Below are positions 54,970-64,000 of a DNA stretch of 64,000 bases, piece after piece. Source of the DNA: Dugong dugon (Eukaryota; Chordata; Mammalia; Sirenia; Dugongidae); the NCBI GenBank assembly GCA_030035585.1, contig CM057462.1:100895234-100959233 (forward strand). Direction: 5' to 3'. The position numbers were made by a program, and so were the translations under genes. Each line of letters opens with the position of its first letter. Positions within the stretch are counted from its first letter, which is position 1. The notes under the pieces were generated by a model. The model saw only the letters and a list, made by a program, of their open reading frames with translations. It was not told the origin of the DNA and made no database searches.

Positions 54970-55060
54970 GTGAGGATGGCACAGGAGTCGGCAATGTTTT
55001 GTTCTGTTACATAAGGTTGCTATGAGTCAAAGCTGACTCAATGGCAACGAACAACAACAA
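54970..55060 (+). mobile_element. RTE 3' tail fragment, plus strand
   Basis: GTGAGGATGGCACAGGAGTC, a GTTGCTATGAGTCAAAGC segment and a (CAA)n end. Only the last 90 bp of an RTE are present. Confidence 0.85.
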
Positions 55061-55366
55061 CAATACTAAATTTAATATTGTTGACCTATTTTATCTGAAG
55101 AGGGTAAATAATTTATTTTCACAGATATAATTTTGTTTAGGGAAGATGCCTCTCTTGGACTAGAAAAAATCCAGCTGAGATAAGGGGGAGACTGGCAATA
55201 CACTTATTTTTTCCTAAGCTTACAAATCTTGGGAAAATAGACTTGCTTTTAATTTTTATTCATTTTTTGAAGATGATTTAGAGAATCAGTGTAAGGCTGC
55301 CATTTTTTAATAGGAAACGGGTAGCTGCTCATCCTTTCAATAGGAAGTGAATAAACATTTTTTAAG

Positions 55367-55546
55367 CAGGGGTTGGCCAACTGTAGCTTATAGGCCAAAT
55401 TTGGCCTGTGGCTTGTTTTTATATAGTCTGCAAGCTAAGAATGGTTTTTACATTTTTAAAGAGTTGTAAACACACACACACACAGTTAAGAATATGCAAC
55501 AGAGACCATTATTTGGCCCTTAACAAAAAAAGTTTGCTGATCCCTG
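55367..55546. mobile_element. hAT-type MITE
   Basis: Inverted ends CAGGGGTTGGCCAACTGTAG and TTTGCTGATCCCTG, with an internal TTTGGCCTGTGGCTTGTTTT. It resembles non-autonomous mammalian hAT elements. The flanking octamers are imperfect. An (AC)n patch sits at 55,470-55,484. Confidence 0.6.
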
Positions 55547-55589
55547 TTTTGAAATAACTATAATATGACAATTTAAAAATTGTTCTATG

Positions 55590-55770
55590 TGACAAGTACA
55601 TTAGACTTGGTATGTATTAATTCATTTAAATCTCAAAATAACCTTAAGTGTATTGAGAATTGAAGTATTGTCCCTATTTTGGAGATGAGGAGAAACAGGT
55701 GTGAGACAGAAATATGAGAAATAAGATTTTAACCAACATAGGTGGGGACTAGAGTCTGCCCCTAACCCCT
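55590..55770 (-). repeat. MIR/L2-type remnant, minus strand
   Basis: CTATTTTGGAGATGAGGAGA preceded by TTAAATCTCAAAATAACCTT is the complement of the MIR 3' half. Confidence 0.5.
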
Positions 55771-55822
55771 ATACTATCTATACTGCTTTGAATATGATAT
55801 CACTTTTAGGGGGGATGTGGAT

Positions 55823-55864
55823 AGTGGTGGTGGTAGTGGTGGTGGTGGTGGTGATGGTGATGTG
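55823..55864. repeat. (TGG)n-like simple repeat
   Basis: GGTGG units interrupted by TAG and TGA. No frame of interest crosses it. Confidence 0.8.
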
Positions 55865-56680
55865 CTAATCCCAGTCGTGACACCAATCTCTAAGTTGTTC
55901 TAACACACGAGACAAAGGATACAAGTTCCTTTAAAGCATGTAAAGGGCACAACTACTGCAAACAAACAGGCTGTATGGTGCAGCAAACACAGTAACACTA
56001 CCACGTAAATGAGTAAGGCTCTCTTGCTCTCAATCCCCATGAAATTGCCTAAGTCCTAAAATTTTTGCTTGATCTGGGTAATGATACTTCAGGGCACTAC
56101 CTTTGACATTCTTACAGTGGCGTATACTTTTTTGATCTTTTATGAGTGCTGCAGAGATTTGGACTATGTGATTGTCTGCCCAACATTTGAAATTACTGCA
56201 ATTGATATAACCCTCAAAATATTCCCAAATGCTTACTGAAAGACTGGGTAGATTAAAGGTAAAGTAAAGGCTTGCTACCCTATTAGAAGATTTAGGCTTC
56301 AGGTATGCCTAAGGTATATTCCTTCAATACCTCATTTGTTTTTATTTCTTAAAGATTTTCTTCTCTTACTCCTGATTTCTATACTTATCAGTTCAGGGAG
56401 AGGTTTTCATCTGCCGTGAGAATATTTCCTATCTCTATCGCAATTTTCTCTTGTGTATATTCTGAGTCCCAGCTTCCTCTATTATAATCCATCTATTGAT
56501 TTGATTTTACCTCCTTTTGGTTTTGCAGGTATCTATTAAGACTTTTGGCTTGCTGATATACTATCATTGCCTTTATAAATGTATTTGTTTTACATTTTAT
56601 GCTGTTATTTTCAGTGAGAATTTGGAAGAACAGGAGAGGTGAAAATATGTACTAGTCCCATTATTCTAAACTGCTGTTGT
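55865..56680. other. Unassigned sequence
   Basis: No gene or nameable repeat seen. Confidence 0.4.
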
Positions 56681-56681
56681 T

Positions 56682-56785
56682 TTTGCTAGTTGCCATCAAG
56701 TCGATTCCTATTCATGGCAACTCCCTGTGTGCCGAGTAGAACTGTGCTCCATAGGGTTTTTAAGGCTGTGAACTTTCACAGAACC
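56682..56785 (-). mobile_element. AfroSINE fragment, minus strand
   Basis: Tail complement GTTGCCATCAAGTCGATTCC and the GAGTAGAACTGTGCTCCATA block. The tRNA-like head is missing. Confidence 0.8.
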
Positions 56786-57026
56786 TAAAACCTGTATAAA
56801 TTTATGTGGCAAGAAAATGCATTTGAAGACATACTGATAGGTTTCCTCCCACTTCATGCCTTATTGCCTTCTCCTATTTTCTTGGTGCTTTCCCATCAGT
56901 TTCTGGAATGATGAAAATAAAAGAATCCAAGTAGCAATTCTTACACTTAAGTACAAAAACCTCAGTCCAGGTGTGAAGCAGAGATTCTGGACAGGTATAT
57001 TATTTCTTGTCACTACTCTAGATAAG

Positions 57027-57228
57027 GAGCCCTGATGGTGCAACAGTTAAGTGCTTGGCTGCTAACTGAAAGGTTGGTGGTGCAGACCCACCCAGTGGTT
57101 CCCTGGGAGAAAGACCCGGTGATCTGCTTCCATAAAGATTACAGCCTAGAAACCCTATGGGGCACTTCTTTTCTGTCACATGGGATTTCTATGAGTTAAA
57201 ATTGACTCAACAACACCTCACAACAAAA
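57027..57228 (+). mobile_element. AfroSINE, plus strand
   Basis: GGAGCCCTGATGGTGCAACA head, GAGAAAGACCCGGTGATCTG middle and an ACAACAAAAAC end. CTAGATAAGGA occurs at about 57,018-57,028 and 57,234-57,244, a target duplication. Confidence 0.9.
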
Positions 57229-57244
57229 ACACACTAGATAAGGA

Positions 57245-58499
57245 TTCCATGCAATGGGAAAGGGGGAGAGAAAAGGGTCCATGTGGATAGGAGTGATGTC
57301 AACACCAGGAAAACCAAGCCAGAACCCTCTGTGGCTATTTCCTAGGGGACACTGGGGACTAAAGTTATATCTGGACATCATCTAGTCTCCATTCAAATGA
57401 GTGGCATATATTGCCTAAAGTGAATAGCTGTTAGGAGTCCTTTCTGTTCCCATCAGTGAGGATTAGCATTGACAGCAGTCAACAGAATGCTTGTTCATCT
57501 TCTAGAAAGGTCAGTGTTTTGAGATATTCTTTAGCTTTAAATGATCCACCCAGTGTGGATAGCCTGACTTTCATAGCCTGAGATATTTTTAAGCCTCAAA
57601 AGTAAAGTGTGTGGCTCTGTACACCTAGTGAGGAAATAGTGGAGCTATAAATATCAGTCAGGAGATGGCAGGAAACAGTTGATACATTTAAACATTTAAA
57701 TTTTTGAGGAGTTTAATAAAATTTATAGAAGTTCAGGCAGGCTTAGGAAAATCAATAAAGGGTAGCATAGTATGTCGTGGTTAGAAACAGTTGGTCTTTA
57801 CCATCCTGAGACCTGAAGGTGCAAGGGGAGAAAGTGGTTCCCAGAACCTAGAGAAGGTGGTGGTATGAAAAGGATGTGCTGACAGGAACTGTGGCTTCAT
57901 AACCTGATCTCACTCTTCTCCTACTCTCTAAATCTCCTAAAATTACCTCCCACTGGGATTACTGTCAAAATTTATACTAGTTCATATGCTCATTTTAGGA
58001 AAAAAGATATCATACAACTCCAAAATAAGTTCTTCCTTATGGACTTGGACCTATAATAGTCCTTCTCAAACTCTCTGTGGTGAGAGACTAGTTGTGGTTT
58101 TAATTTCTAATTCATTCAGAACCAATATTTTTGTAAAATAAAACAATAAATAACTAGAAAAATGAAATAAAAATAAAGAAGCTTATAAAAACAAGCCCAA
58201 ATTTATATTATTAGATTCATAGATATAATACTACTCTGTCAAAATGCTATAAAACTCTGCACTTATCTATTGCTGTTTGGAAACAAACAGATCACAGGCT
58301 GGCACTATCTGCAAATCACATATTCAGTAGCACTAACCTAGACAGCTCAACATATGATCTCTATTGTGGCATGGAAAATAGTAAACAAAATAAAACAAAA
58401 CAACAAAATAGGCACCGAAGCAGCTTCACCAAAAGTATAATTATAGATCCTTTTGAGAAGGGCTTAAAAAATTATGCAGCCCACTTTTGGTTTAAAATG
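57245..58499. other. Mostly unassigned sequence
   Basis: No gene. The segment 58,060-58,330 (TTCTCAAACTCTCTGTGG start) may be a decayed hAT-type element, but I could not define both ends. Confidence 0.35.
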
Positions 58500-58507
58500 G
58501 TATAGAG

Positions 58508-58758
58508 CAGCATTTCTCAAAGAGTGCCAGATGGAATGTTAGTTCCCAAAGGTGCTCCATTATTTAATAACTCCAAGCTCAAAAATGACTGAGAAACAGT
58601 CCCAAGATTCAAAGAAAACCTTTACATATTAAGGTTTCTGAGCAGTCTAGCAAGAAATAAACATTTTTTTTTTTAAACCTAGCATTTCCCAAATTTATTT
58701 GATAACCCTTTTTTTATGTAGTACCTATTAACGTTCTGTGGAACTTTGGGAAATGCTG
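58508..58758. mobile_element. hAT-type MITE with 8-bp duplication
   Basis: Inverted ends CAGCATTTCTCAAAGAGT and ACTTTGGGAAATGCTG. GTATAGAG (58,500-58,507) and GTATAGAT (58,759-58,766) match at seven of eight positions, the length expected for hAT. Length 251 bp, no transposase. Confidence 0.75.
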
Positions 58759-58766
58759 GTATAGAT

Positions 58767-59650
58767 GTATTCCTGCCTAATGAGGTAAACTAAATGATTC
58801 CTCTTGACAGTGTTCCTAATTTTATGGCTCCGTGAAAACTTCAGAATTGAATCTGTCATCCAATAAGACCAATTTAAAAAACAGCCTTGGCTAAACTTTC
58901 AGTTTCAGAGTTGTTAGTCTATGTTTTGTAGCTGCTCTTTATTAGCGAGTAAGGAACTATATCAATGATTCATTCCTAATGAAGCAGTTTTCTAATTTTA
59001 TATTACCTTTTGATTTTAATATTTACTCACAGTCTGCTGGAAACTTGTGATTTAGGGGAAAACTTAGAATATATTACTAAATGCCTGACTGTTGCAGTGC
59101 TTCAGATTTGGCAAATTATTAATAGTTATGAAAGTTTCATAAATATCTTTGAACAACAGTATCATGTATCACCAATAGGGGAGGATAATTCATTTTCATT
59201 TCACTGGGCATGTATCAGTGCACGACTGATAGTTATGCAAAAGAAAGTATGTTAAATTCAACTGAGAACTGAGGATCAAGGTTTAGTCTCTTCTGACCCA
59301 GATTCAAAACAAGCTGCATGATCAATGGGGAAAAAATCAGAAGCTCTTTTGGTCAAAATTCTGTTAGTTACTTCTTACTATCCGAGGTTTCTATAGGCAG
59401 AGAGTTGATTTAAGATTCTTCAGTATGTCTCTTTTGTTATCAGTAGTATAAACAGTTCTATCTTTAGTACTTTCCATTTTGTTTTCTTAAATATTAAATT
59501 GCTCCCTTGCTTAGAAAGTCCATTTAAGAAAGATAACACTCTATCACTTCATTGATACTTGTTTAGTAAGCAATACTTTTAATGTATTGGGCATCTGGCA
59601 GCCTGAGAGAATGGATTTTGTTCTTTGGCTATTGGTATAGGAAGCAGAAA
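58767..59650. other. Unassigned sequence
   Basis: No gene or named repeat. The 81-codon frame at 59,010-59,255 has no recognisable domain. Confidence 0.4.
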
Positions 59651-59667
59651 GTTAATTCAACTACCCT

Positions 59668-60162
59668 CTTGTTAGGTGCCAATGAGTCGTTTCTGACTTA
59701 TAGTGATCCTATAATAACAGAACGAAATACTGCCAGTCCTGCGCCATCCTCACAATCATTGCTATGCTTGAGCCCATTGTTGCAGCCACTATGTCCATCC
59801 ATCTTGTTGAAGGTCTTCTGTTTTTTTGCTAACTCTCCACTTTACCAAGCATGATGTCCTTCTCCAAGGATGGTCCCTCCTGATAACACGTGCAAAGTAT
59901 GTGAGGTGAAGTCTTGCTGTCCTTACTTCTAAGGAGCATTCTGGCTGTACTTCTTCCAAGACAGATTTTTTCGTTCTTCTGGCAGTCCATGGTATAGGCA
60001 ATATTCTTCGCCAACACCATAGTTCAAAGATGTCAATGTTTCTTCAGTCTTCCTTGTTCATTGATTGTCCAGCTTTCACATATATATGAGGCAATTGAAA
60101 ATATCATGCACTCATGCATACAGGCATTTAACTGTGTGGATCATAACAAATCATGGATTATT
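59668..60162 (-). mobile_element. RTE LINE with inverted 5' segment (twin-priming structure)
   Basis: From 59,668 to about 60,112 this is a minus-strand RTE 3' region (frame 59,789-60,001 reads IPWTARRTKKSVLEEVQPEC and YFARVIRRDHPW). At about 60,113-60,158 the sequence switches to plus-strand RTE from the RT motif-A region (GGCATTTAACTGTGTGGATC). AACTACCCT flanks the whole at 59,659-59,667 and 60,163-60,171. One insertion with an inverted upstream segment is the simplest reading. Confidence 0.85.
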
Positions 60163-60171
60163 AACTACCCT

Positions 60172-60690
60172 AGGCCACTATATGTGCTATGTCTAAGAGC
60201 ATGAGGAATCCTTAAACAAAGGGCCCTCTGTGAGGAGACTGACTCTCTGACACATGGATTGTTCTGCAACATTTTCATAGAGAGAAGTGATCACTGTTTA
60301 AGAGCAGGATGGTAGAGTGGTTAAGAGCAGTAGTTTACTGGTAAATGTTTAACCACCCAGAGAGTGGGGGATCCCTGATTTGAGTGCTGGCTGTTTTCTG
60401 TGATGTAAATATGTCCATCATGGCCAATTTCTAGTCAAGGACACAATGCCACTGAACACTGAGTTAGGAAGAGATGTGCAGTAGCAAGTCATTATATGGT
60501 GTTTCTACCACACAGATGAAATAGGCATAAATAACCTCTGGAAGAATGATAATAGTACCCACTGCCTTCAAGTTGATTCTGACTCATGGAATAGTACAAT
60601 GTAGTTAAATAATTAGGAAGTGATGGAATGTTTGTAGTATAAGAAACATTTATTTACAGAATTTTTTTAGCACAATTAGAGTTTAAAAAA
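60172..60690. other. Unassigned sequence with a SINE-tail scrap
   Basis: A MIR-like head may start near 60,308 (GATGGTAGAGTGGTTAAGAG). A 35-bp SINE-tail complement lies at about 60,558-60,592 (TTCAAGTTGATTCTGACTCA). Nothing else seen. Confidence 0.35.
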
Positions 60691-60699
60691 AAAAAGAAA

Positions 60700-60860
60700 A
60701 CAAAAACCAAAGCCATTGCTGTGAGTCGATTTTGACTTATAACGACCCTATAGGACAGAGCAGAACTGCCCCATAGGGTTTCCAAGAGCAGCTGGTAGAT
60801 TCGAATTGCTGACCTTTTGGTTAGCAGCTGAGCTCTTAACCACTGCACTACCAGGGCTCT
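60700..60860 (-). mobile_element. AfroSINE, minus strand
   Basis: Short variant: AAAGCCATTGCTGTGAGTCG tail complement, GATTCGAATTGCTGACC as the B-box complement and CCACTGCACTACCAGGGCTC head complement. An A10 run precedes it. Confidence 0.9.
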
Positions 60861-62175
60861 TCAATTAGATTAGTCATCTAAAAATGCTACTCTAACATAA
60901 TGGAAGGGAAGCATCATAGTGTAAGTCACAAACAGAAACTGAGATGAAGCAAGCGGGCAGAAATATCATTTCAAAAACTCGCTTACTATATTACAACATA
61001 AACAAAAATGTCAAGATCATAAAGATAGAAAAAAGAATCAAAATAGCAAAAATATAGATAGTAAAAATGACATTTCATTAAGAAGATTATGAGAATCAGG
61101 ACACATCCTTCTAAACAGAAAACGAAAATGCAGAAGGAAAGTGATACTAAAGAAACATTCAAATTTTATCATCGCCAACATCAGCAGCAGGTTTATCTTG
61201 ATGAATTCATTGAGTTTAACAAGTATTGTGATCTTTCATTATGGTCTACTTCACTGAGAAATAATTTTATTCAACACTGTTTAATGAAAGGAAAAATTTT
61301 TTTTTTTGAAATTGTGATTCCAATGAATTAAGAGAAAATCAAACAACATAAAATAAAAAGAATGTTACTAAAGCAGATACTGTAAAAATAAAATAAAATG
61401 ATCATGAATATGAGATCCTGGGTTGGCTATTCCAAGATTAAAGGTTGTAGCTATTGTTTGCTTAAGCTGTTTTCAACAAGATAGTCATTAGTTACAAGAA
61501 ACAAGCTTACAGACCGGATGTGTATAAGTCACGAAGTCTCCACAGAACACAAAAAATCTATACTTACTTGGATTAAAAGTAAATCAATTACAAATGCCCT
61601 TAGACAAATGTCTTAAATAACAGAAAAGAAAGGGCATTCGGTATTATTTTGAACAACTTAACTAAAGTATTTAGGATTATTACATTTTTAAATAAAACAC
61701 CTTTGCCCTTCAGAGGTCACGATGAAGCTTGGCTTCCTATAAATTACTGAATTTAATCCATTTTTACAAACAGTTGGGAAAATTTCATAAGGAAAAAAAT
61801 CACTGTGATATATCCAAATCATTTTTAAAGAATTAATTGCAACAATGGGAAAATGTGTACAAAATTGTATGGTCAACTAAATTAAAAAAACAAACAAACA
61901 GAAATACCCCTCTGTTACAGTAGCTTCTATACTGGGCACAAAATACTGATTAGTTAGCAATTATTATGAGCTACTGTTTTAACAGACAATACAATGAGTA
62001 ATTTTTAACTTTTTTGTCTATTGAAAACCATCTAGATATCTGAGACTTTAAATTTTACAAAGTGAAACAAGATCTGGAAGATGGTAACTAACCAATGAAA
62101 AACATCAGTAGTAAATTGCATGACAATGTAGCTGTTATGAAAGGGGAGGAAAAGGGCTACAAGCACTCCTTCAGC
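60861..62175. other. Unassigned AT-rich 1.3-kb stretch
   Basis: Contains the 80-codon frame 61,089-61,331 (KETFKFYHRQHQQQVYLDEF). It is compositionally less repetitive than other chance frames, but I do not recognise a family and see no splice or promoter support. No repeat named. Confidence 0.35.
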
Positions 62176-62179
62176 GGCC

Positions 62180-62341
62180 AGAGTCCTGGAGTCCATTCCC
62201 ACTTACAGCATTTTCAAGGATGTAAATCTCTACAGAAGCAGACTGCCACATCTTTCTCCCTCAAAACCACTGGTGGTTTCGGACCACCAGCCTTTCAGTT
62301 AGCAGGCGATTGCTTTAACCACTGCACCATCAGGGCTCCTT
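62180..62341 (-). mobile_element. AfroSINE, minus strand, tail deleted
   Basis: Starts near AGTCCATTCCCACTTACAGC, then CTACAGAAGCAGACTGCCAC and CCACTGCACCATCAGGGCTC. The block with the TAGGACAGAGTAGAACT module is missing, so it is internally deleted. Confidence 0.8.
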
Positions 62342-62940
62342 AAAAACTTTAATAAGTAAGCAGAATATGTGCCATGACAGCTCATTTCCTTAATCTGGTC
62401 AGAGAAAAAGCTGTCCTGACAGTACCTGAAATTGTTGACTTCTTTAATATTTCGCAACAGTTACGCTTTCTTTCCAGATGCATCTCATTGATGGTGTATT
62501 TTAAACATGGATTATTTTTAATATACATGTAACTTGGATTTTCATTAAAGAATCTAAAAGTAACAAGAGGATCTACCTATTACAAAGTTGATTGAGCCTT
62601 GCATAATGTATATAATGCTATTTTAAGGATCTAAAATAGTTTTTCTAAGAATTAGAATATGTAAAAAGTTGATCTAAAAAAGTTGACAAAACTTGAGTAT
62701 GCCATTTGAACTGCTCTTCTTAAGACACTTTGAAATGCTTCAATTAAACAAGCGAGAAATTATGGGCTCCTGATTTGGAAATATATAAAAAGTACCATTT
62801 TTAGTTTTTCTTGAGAATTGGGAGAAAATTCAAATGAAAGTGAATGGAATCTGACACAAAAGCAACAAAGCTGAGTGATGAAACCAGTACAAATTATTTT
62901 GACATTGAGAAGCAAATAGTAACAAACATTTTTCCAGATG
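62342..62940. other. Unassigned sequence
   Basis: AT-rich; no gene or named repeat. Confidence 0.4.
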
Positions 62941-62944
62941 ATAC

Positions 62945-63420
62945 TGTTACCGCAGTAACGCGGATTGGAGCCGCCTCCCGCAATAGCCAATTCTGATGCA
63001 GGGGTGAGGTGAGCAGGAAGATGTTTATTATATATCGATATATATGAGACAGAGGGGAATAGATTCCTCTAAAAAACCCATCTCTCCCACTGGAGATCGG
63101 CTGGAGTCTTTTATAGGGACAGGATTATGGATCTTTTATGGTAGTTTTTCTTTGAGGTGGTGATGTCTGAGATGAGTTAAACTTGTGCTGGTATTCTTAG
63201 AGGTTATCTGGTGACATCTTTGAGGATTATCTGGCAACATCCTGTTTACTGTTGTCACAAGATGGATGCTTTGTTTGGTTTTTCATTCTTAGATCATTAT
63301 CACTTGTTTTCCACCCTCTAGGGAGGAACACTGGTTAATCTTAAACCTTGTGGTAGAAACTAGAACAAGAGGGAAAAATCACGAGACAATGTGGCTGTTA
63401 GCAATGGGCAGTAAATAATA
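62945..63420 (-). mobile_element. Probable ERV LTR, minus strand
   Basis: On the minus strand there is a TATA-type CTATAAAAGAC (complement near 63,107-63,117) and an AATAAA signal (complement of TTTATT, 63,023-63,028). The end is GC-rich and closes at GCGGTAACA (complement of TGTTACCGC at 62,945). The spacing suits U3-R-U5. The U3 edge is uncertain and may lie as far as about 63,614. No internal viral genes adjoin it. Confidence 0.5.
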
Positions 63421-63764
63421 GTGAGCCGGGCCTATGCAGCCTGTTCCAATACCAAAATTCATTAAGCTGAAGAAATGAAGTTCAAGTAAAAATACGGAAT
63501 AGGTTCTTGGATTGTTTGATAATCCAGTTAACGAAGACAAGTAAATTATGTGAACATACTGGCAAACAATGATTGAAATGAAATCCGAGTATAAATGAAC
63601 ACACACAGCACTCATGGATACCCTACTACAACCAGGACATAAACAGCAAACTGGAAATGAAGCCATGGATGCAAAGAAAGATGGAAATGCCCTGAAATTC
63701 TACAGCTCAAATAGAAAAGAAACCAAATATTTACAAAATTTATGGTATTCCTAAAAATTTAGGA

Positions 63765-63966
63765 GTCTCTAAGTGGCAGAAACAGTTAAGCACTCGACTA
63801 CTAGCCAAAAGGTTGGTGGTTTGATCCCACCCAGAGGCATCTGGGAAGACAGGCTTAGCAATTTGCTTCTGAAAGATCACAACCTTGAAAACCATGTGGA
63901 GCAATTCTATTCTGCCCGCATGGGGTCGCCATGAGTCGGAATCAACTTGATGGCAACCAACAACAA
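63765..63966 (+). mobile_element. AfroSINE, plus strand
   Basis: GAGTCTCTAAGTGGCAGAAA head, GTTTGATCCCACCC B box and CCAACAACAAC end. Near-repeats CCTAAAAATTTA (about 63,750) and CCTAAAATTTA (about 63,968) flank it. Long variant, one of the less diverged copies. Confidence 0.9.
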
Positions 63967-64000
63967 CCTAAAATTTAGATGATGATTGATTTTATTGATA

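Noticed and set aside
55823-55864. (TGG)n tract as a possible G-quadruplex regulatory element
   Set aside because: GG runs are only two long and interrupted; no gene or promoter is nearby.
61089-61331. 80-codon frame with FKFYHRQHQQQVYLDEFIEF
   Set aside because: It looks more protein-like than most chance frames, but I recognise no family, the frame is short, and no splice or promoter context is visible.
1-64000. Functional tRNA genes suggested by many A-box/B-box motifs
   Set aside because: Every case I examined belongs to a SINE (AfroSINE, MIR or the tRNA-Gly-headed unit), with damaged anticodon regions and SINE bodies attached.
1-64000. Bacterial or phage-style features such as operons, ribosome binding sites and CRISPR arrays
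   Set aside because: The sequence is vertebrate nuclear DNA dominated by LINEs and SINEs, so prokaryotic signals are not expected and none were seen.

Overview
This is nuclear DNA from a placental mammal, and the repeats point to an afrotherian, most likely an elephant or close relative. Two signs support this. First, there are more than twenty tRNA-derived SINEs of the AfroSINE type, with a serine/leucine-tRNA-like head and a tail ending in (CAA)n or a GGTTT run. Second, there are many copies of an RTE-clade (BovB-like) LINE whose 3' end is shared with the SINE tails. Lineage-specific L1s, MaLR LTRs and old mammalian MIR, L2 and hAT remnants complete the picture. I found no host protein-coding gene, rRNA, functional tRNA or CpG-island promoter. 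All long open frames lie inside LINEs or are antisense shadows of them. The window looks intergenic or deep intronic. The species call is inference from repeat families recalled from memory, not a database match.

Layout. 1-6,900: unique sequence with L2/MIR remnants, one ERVL-type LTR, AfroSINEs, and an RTE deletion derivative at 4.2-4.65 kb. At 5.27-5.94 kb there is a stack of three SINE units, the last with a glycine-tRNA head. 6.9-10.25 kb: an ancient LINE remnant hit by a short L1 (14-bp target duplication) and by SINEs. 10.43-14.99 kb: a nearly complete + strand RTE LINE split by a 5'-truncated L1. 16.5-17.4 kb: a second, truncated RTE. 17.59-18.09 kb: a solo MaLR LTR.

18.56-29.89 kb is the main structure: a full-length minus-strand RTE of about 3.2 kb, bounded by a 9-bp target duplication. 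It is interrupted by a full-length minus-strand L1 of about 8.1 kb with a perfect 18-bp duplication. The L1 keeps recognisable ORF1, ORF2 (endonuclease, RT with FADD, C-terminal domain), a long 5'UTR and a mosaic 3'UTR, but its frames are broken.

30-64 kb: an ancient L1-type remnant, and an L1 3' end carrying an RTE insertion (34.3-35.4 kb). At 39.0-40.5 kb an RTE and two SINEs inserted one after another at the same 10-bp target. Further on are L2/MIR remnants, a solo MaLR LTR with a 5-bp duplication (48.13-48.61 kb), a truncated L1 with a 16-bp duplication (48.67-49.72 kb), and hAT MITEs. An RTE copy with an inverted 5' segment (twin-priming structure) lies at 59.66-60.17 kb, and a probable ERV LTR near 63 kb.

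No genes cooperate here in the usual sense. The functional relationships are parasitic: the RTE proteins would mobilise both RTE copies and the SINEs that borrowed the RTE 3' end, and the L1 proteins would mobilise the truncated L1s. No copy in the window has an intact coding frame.
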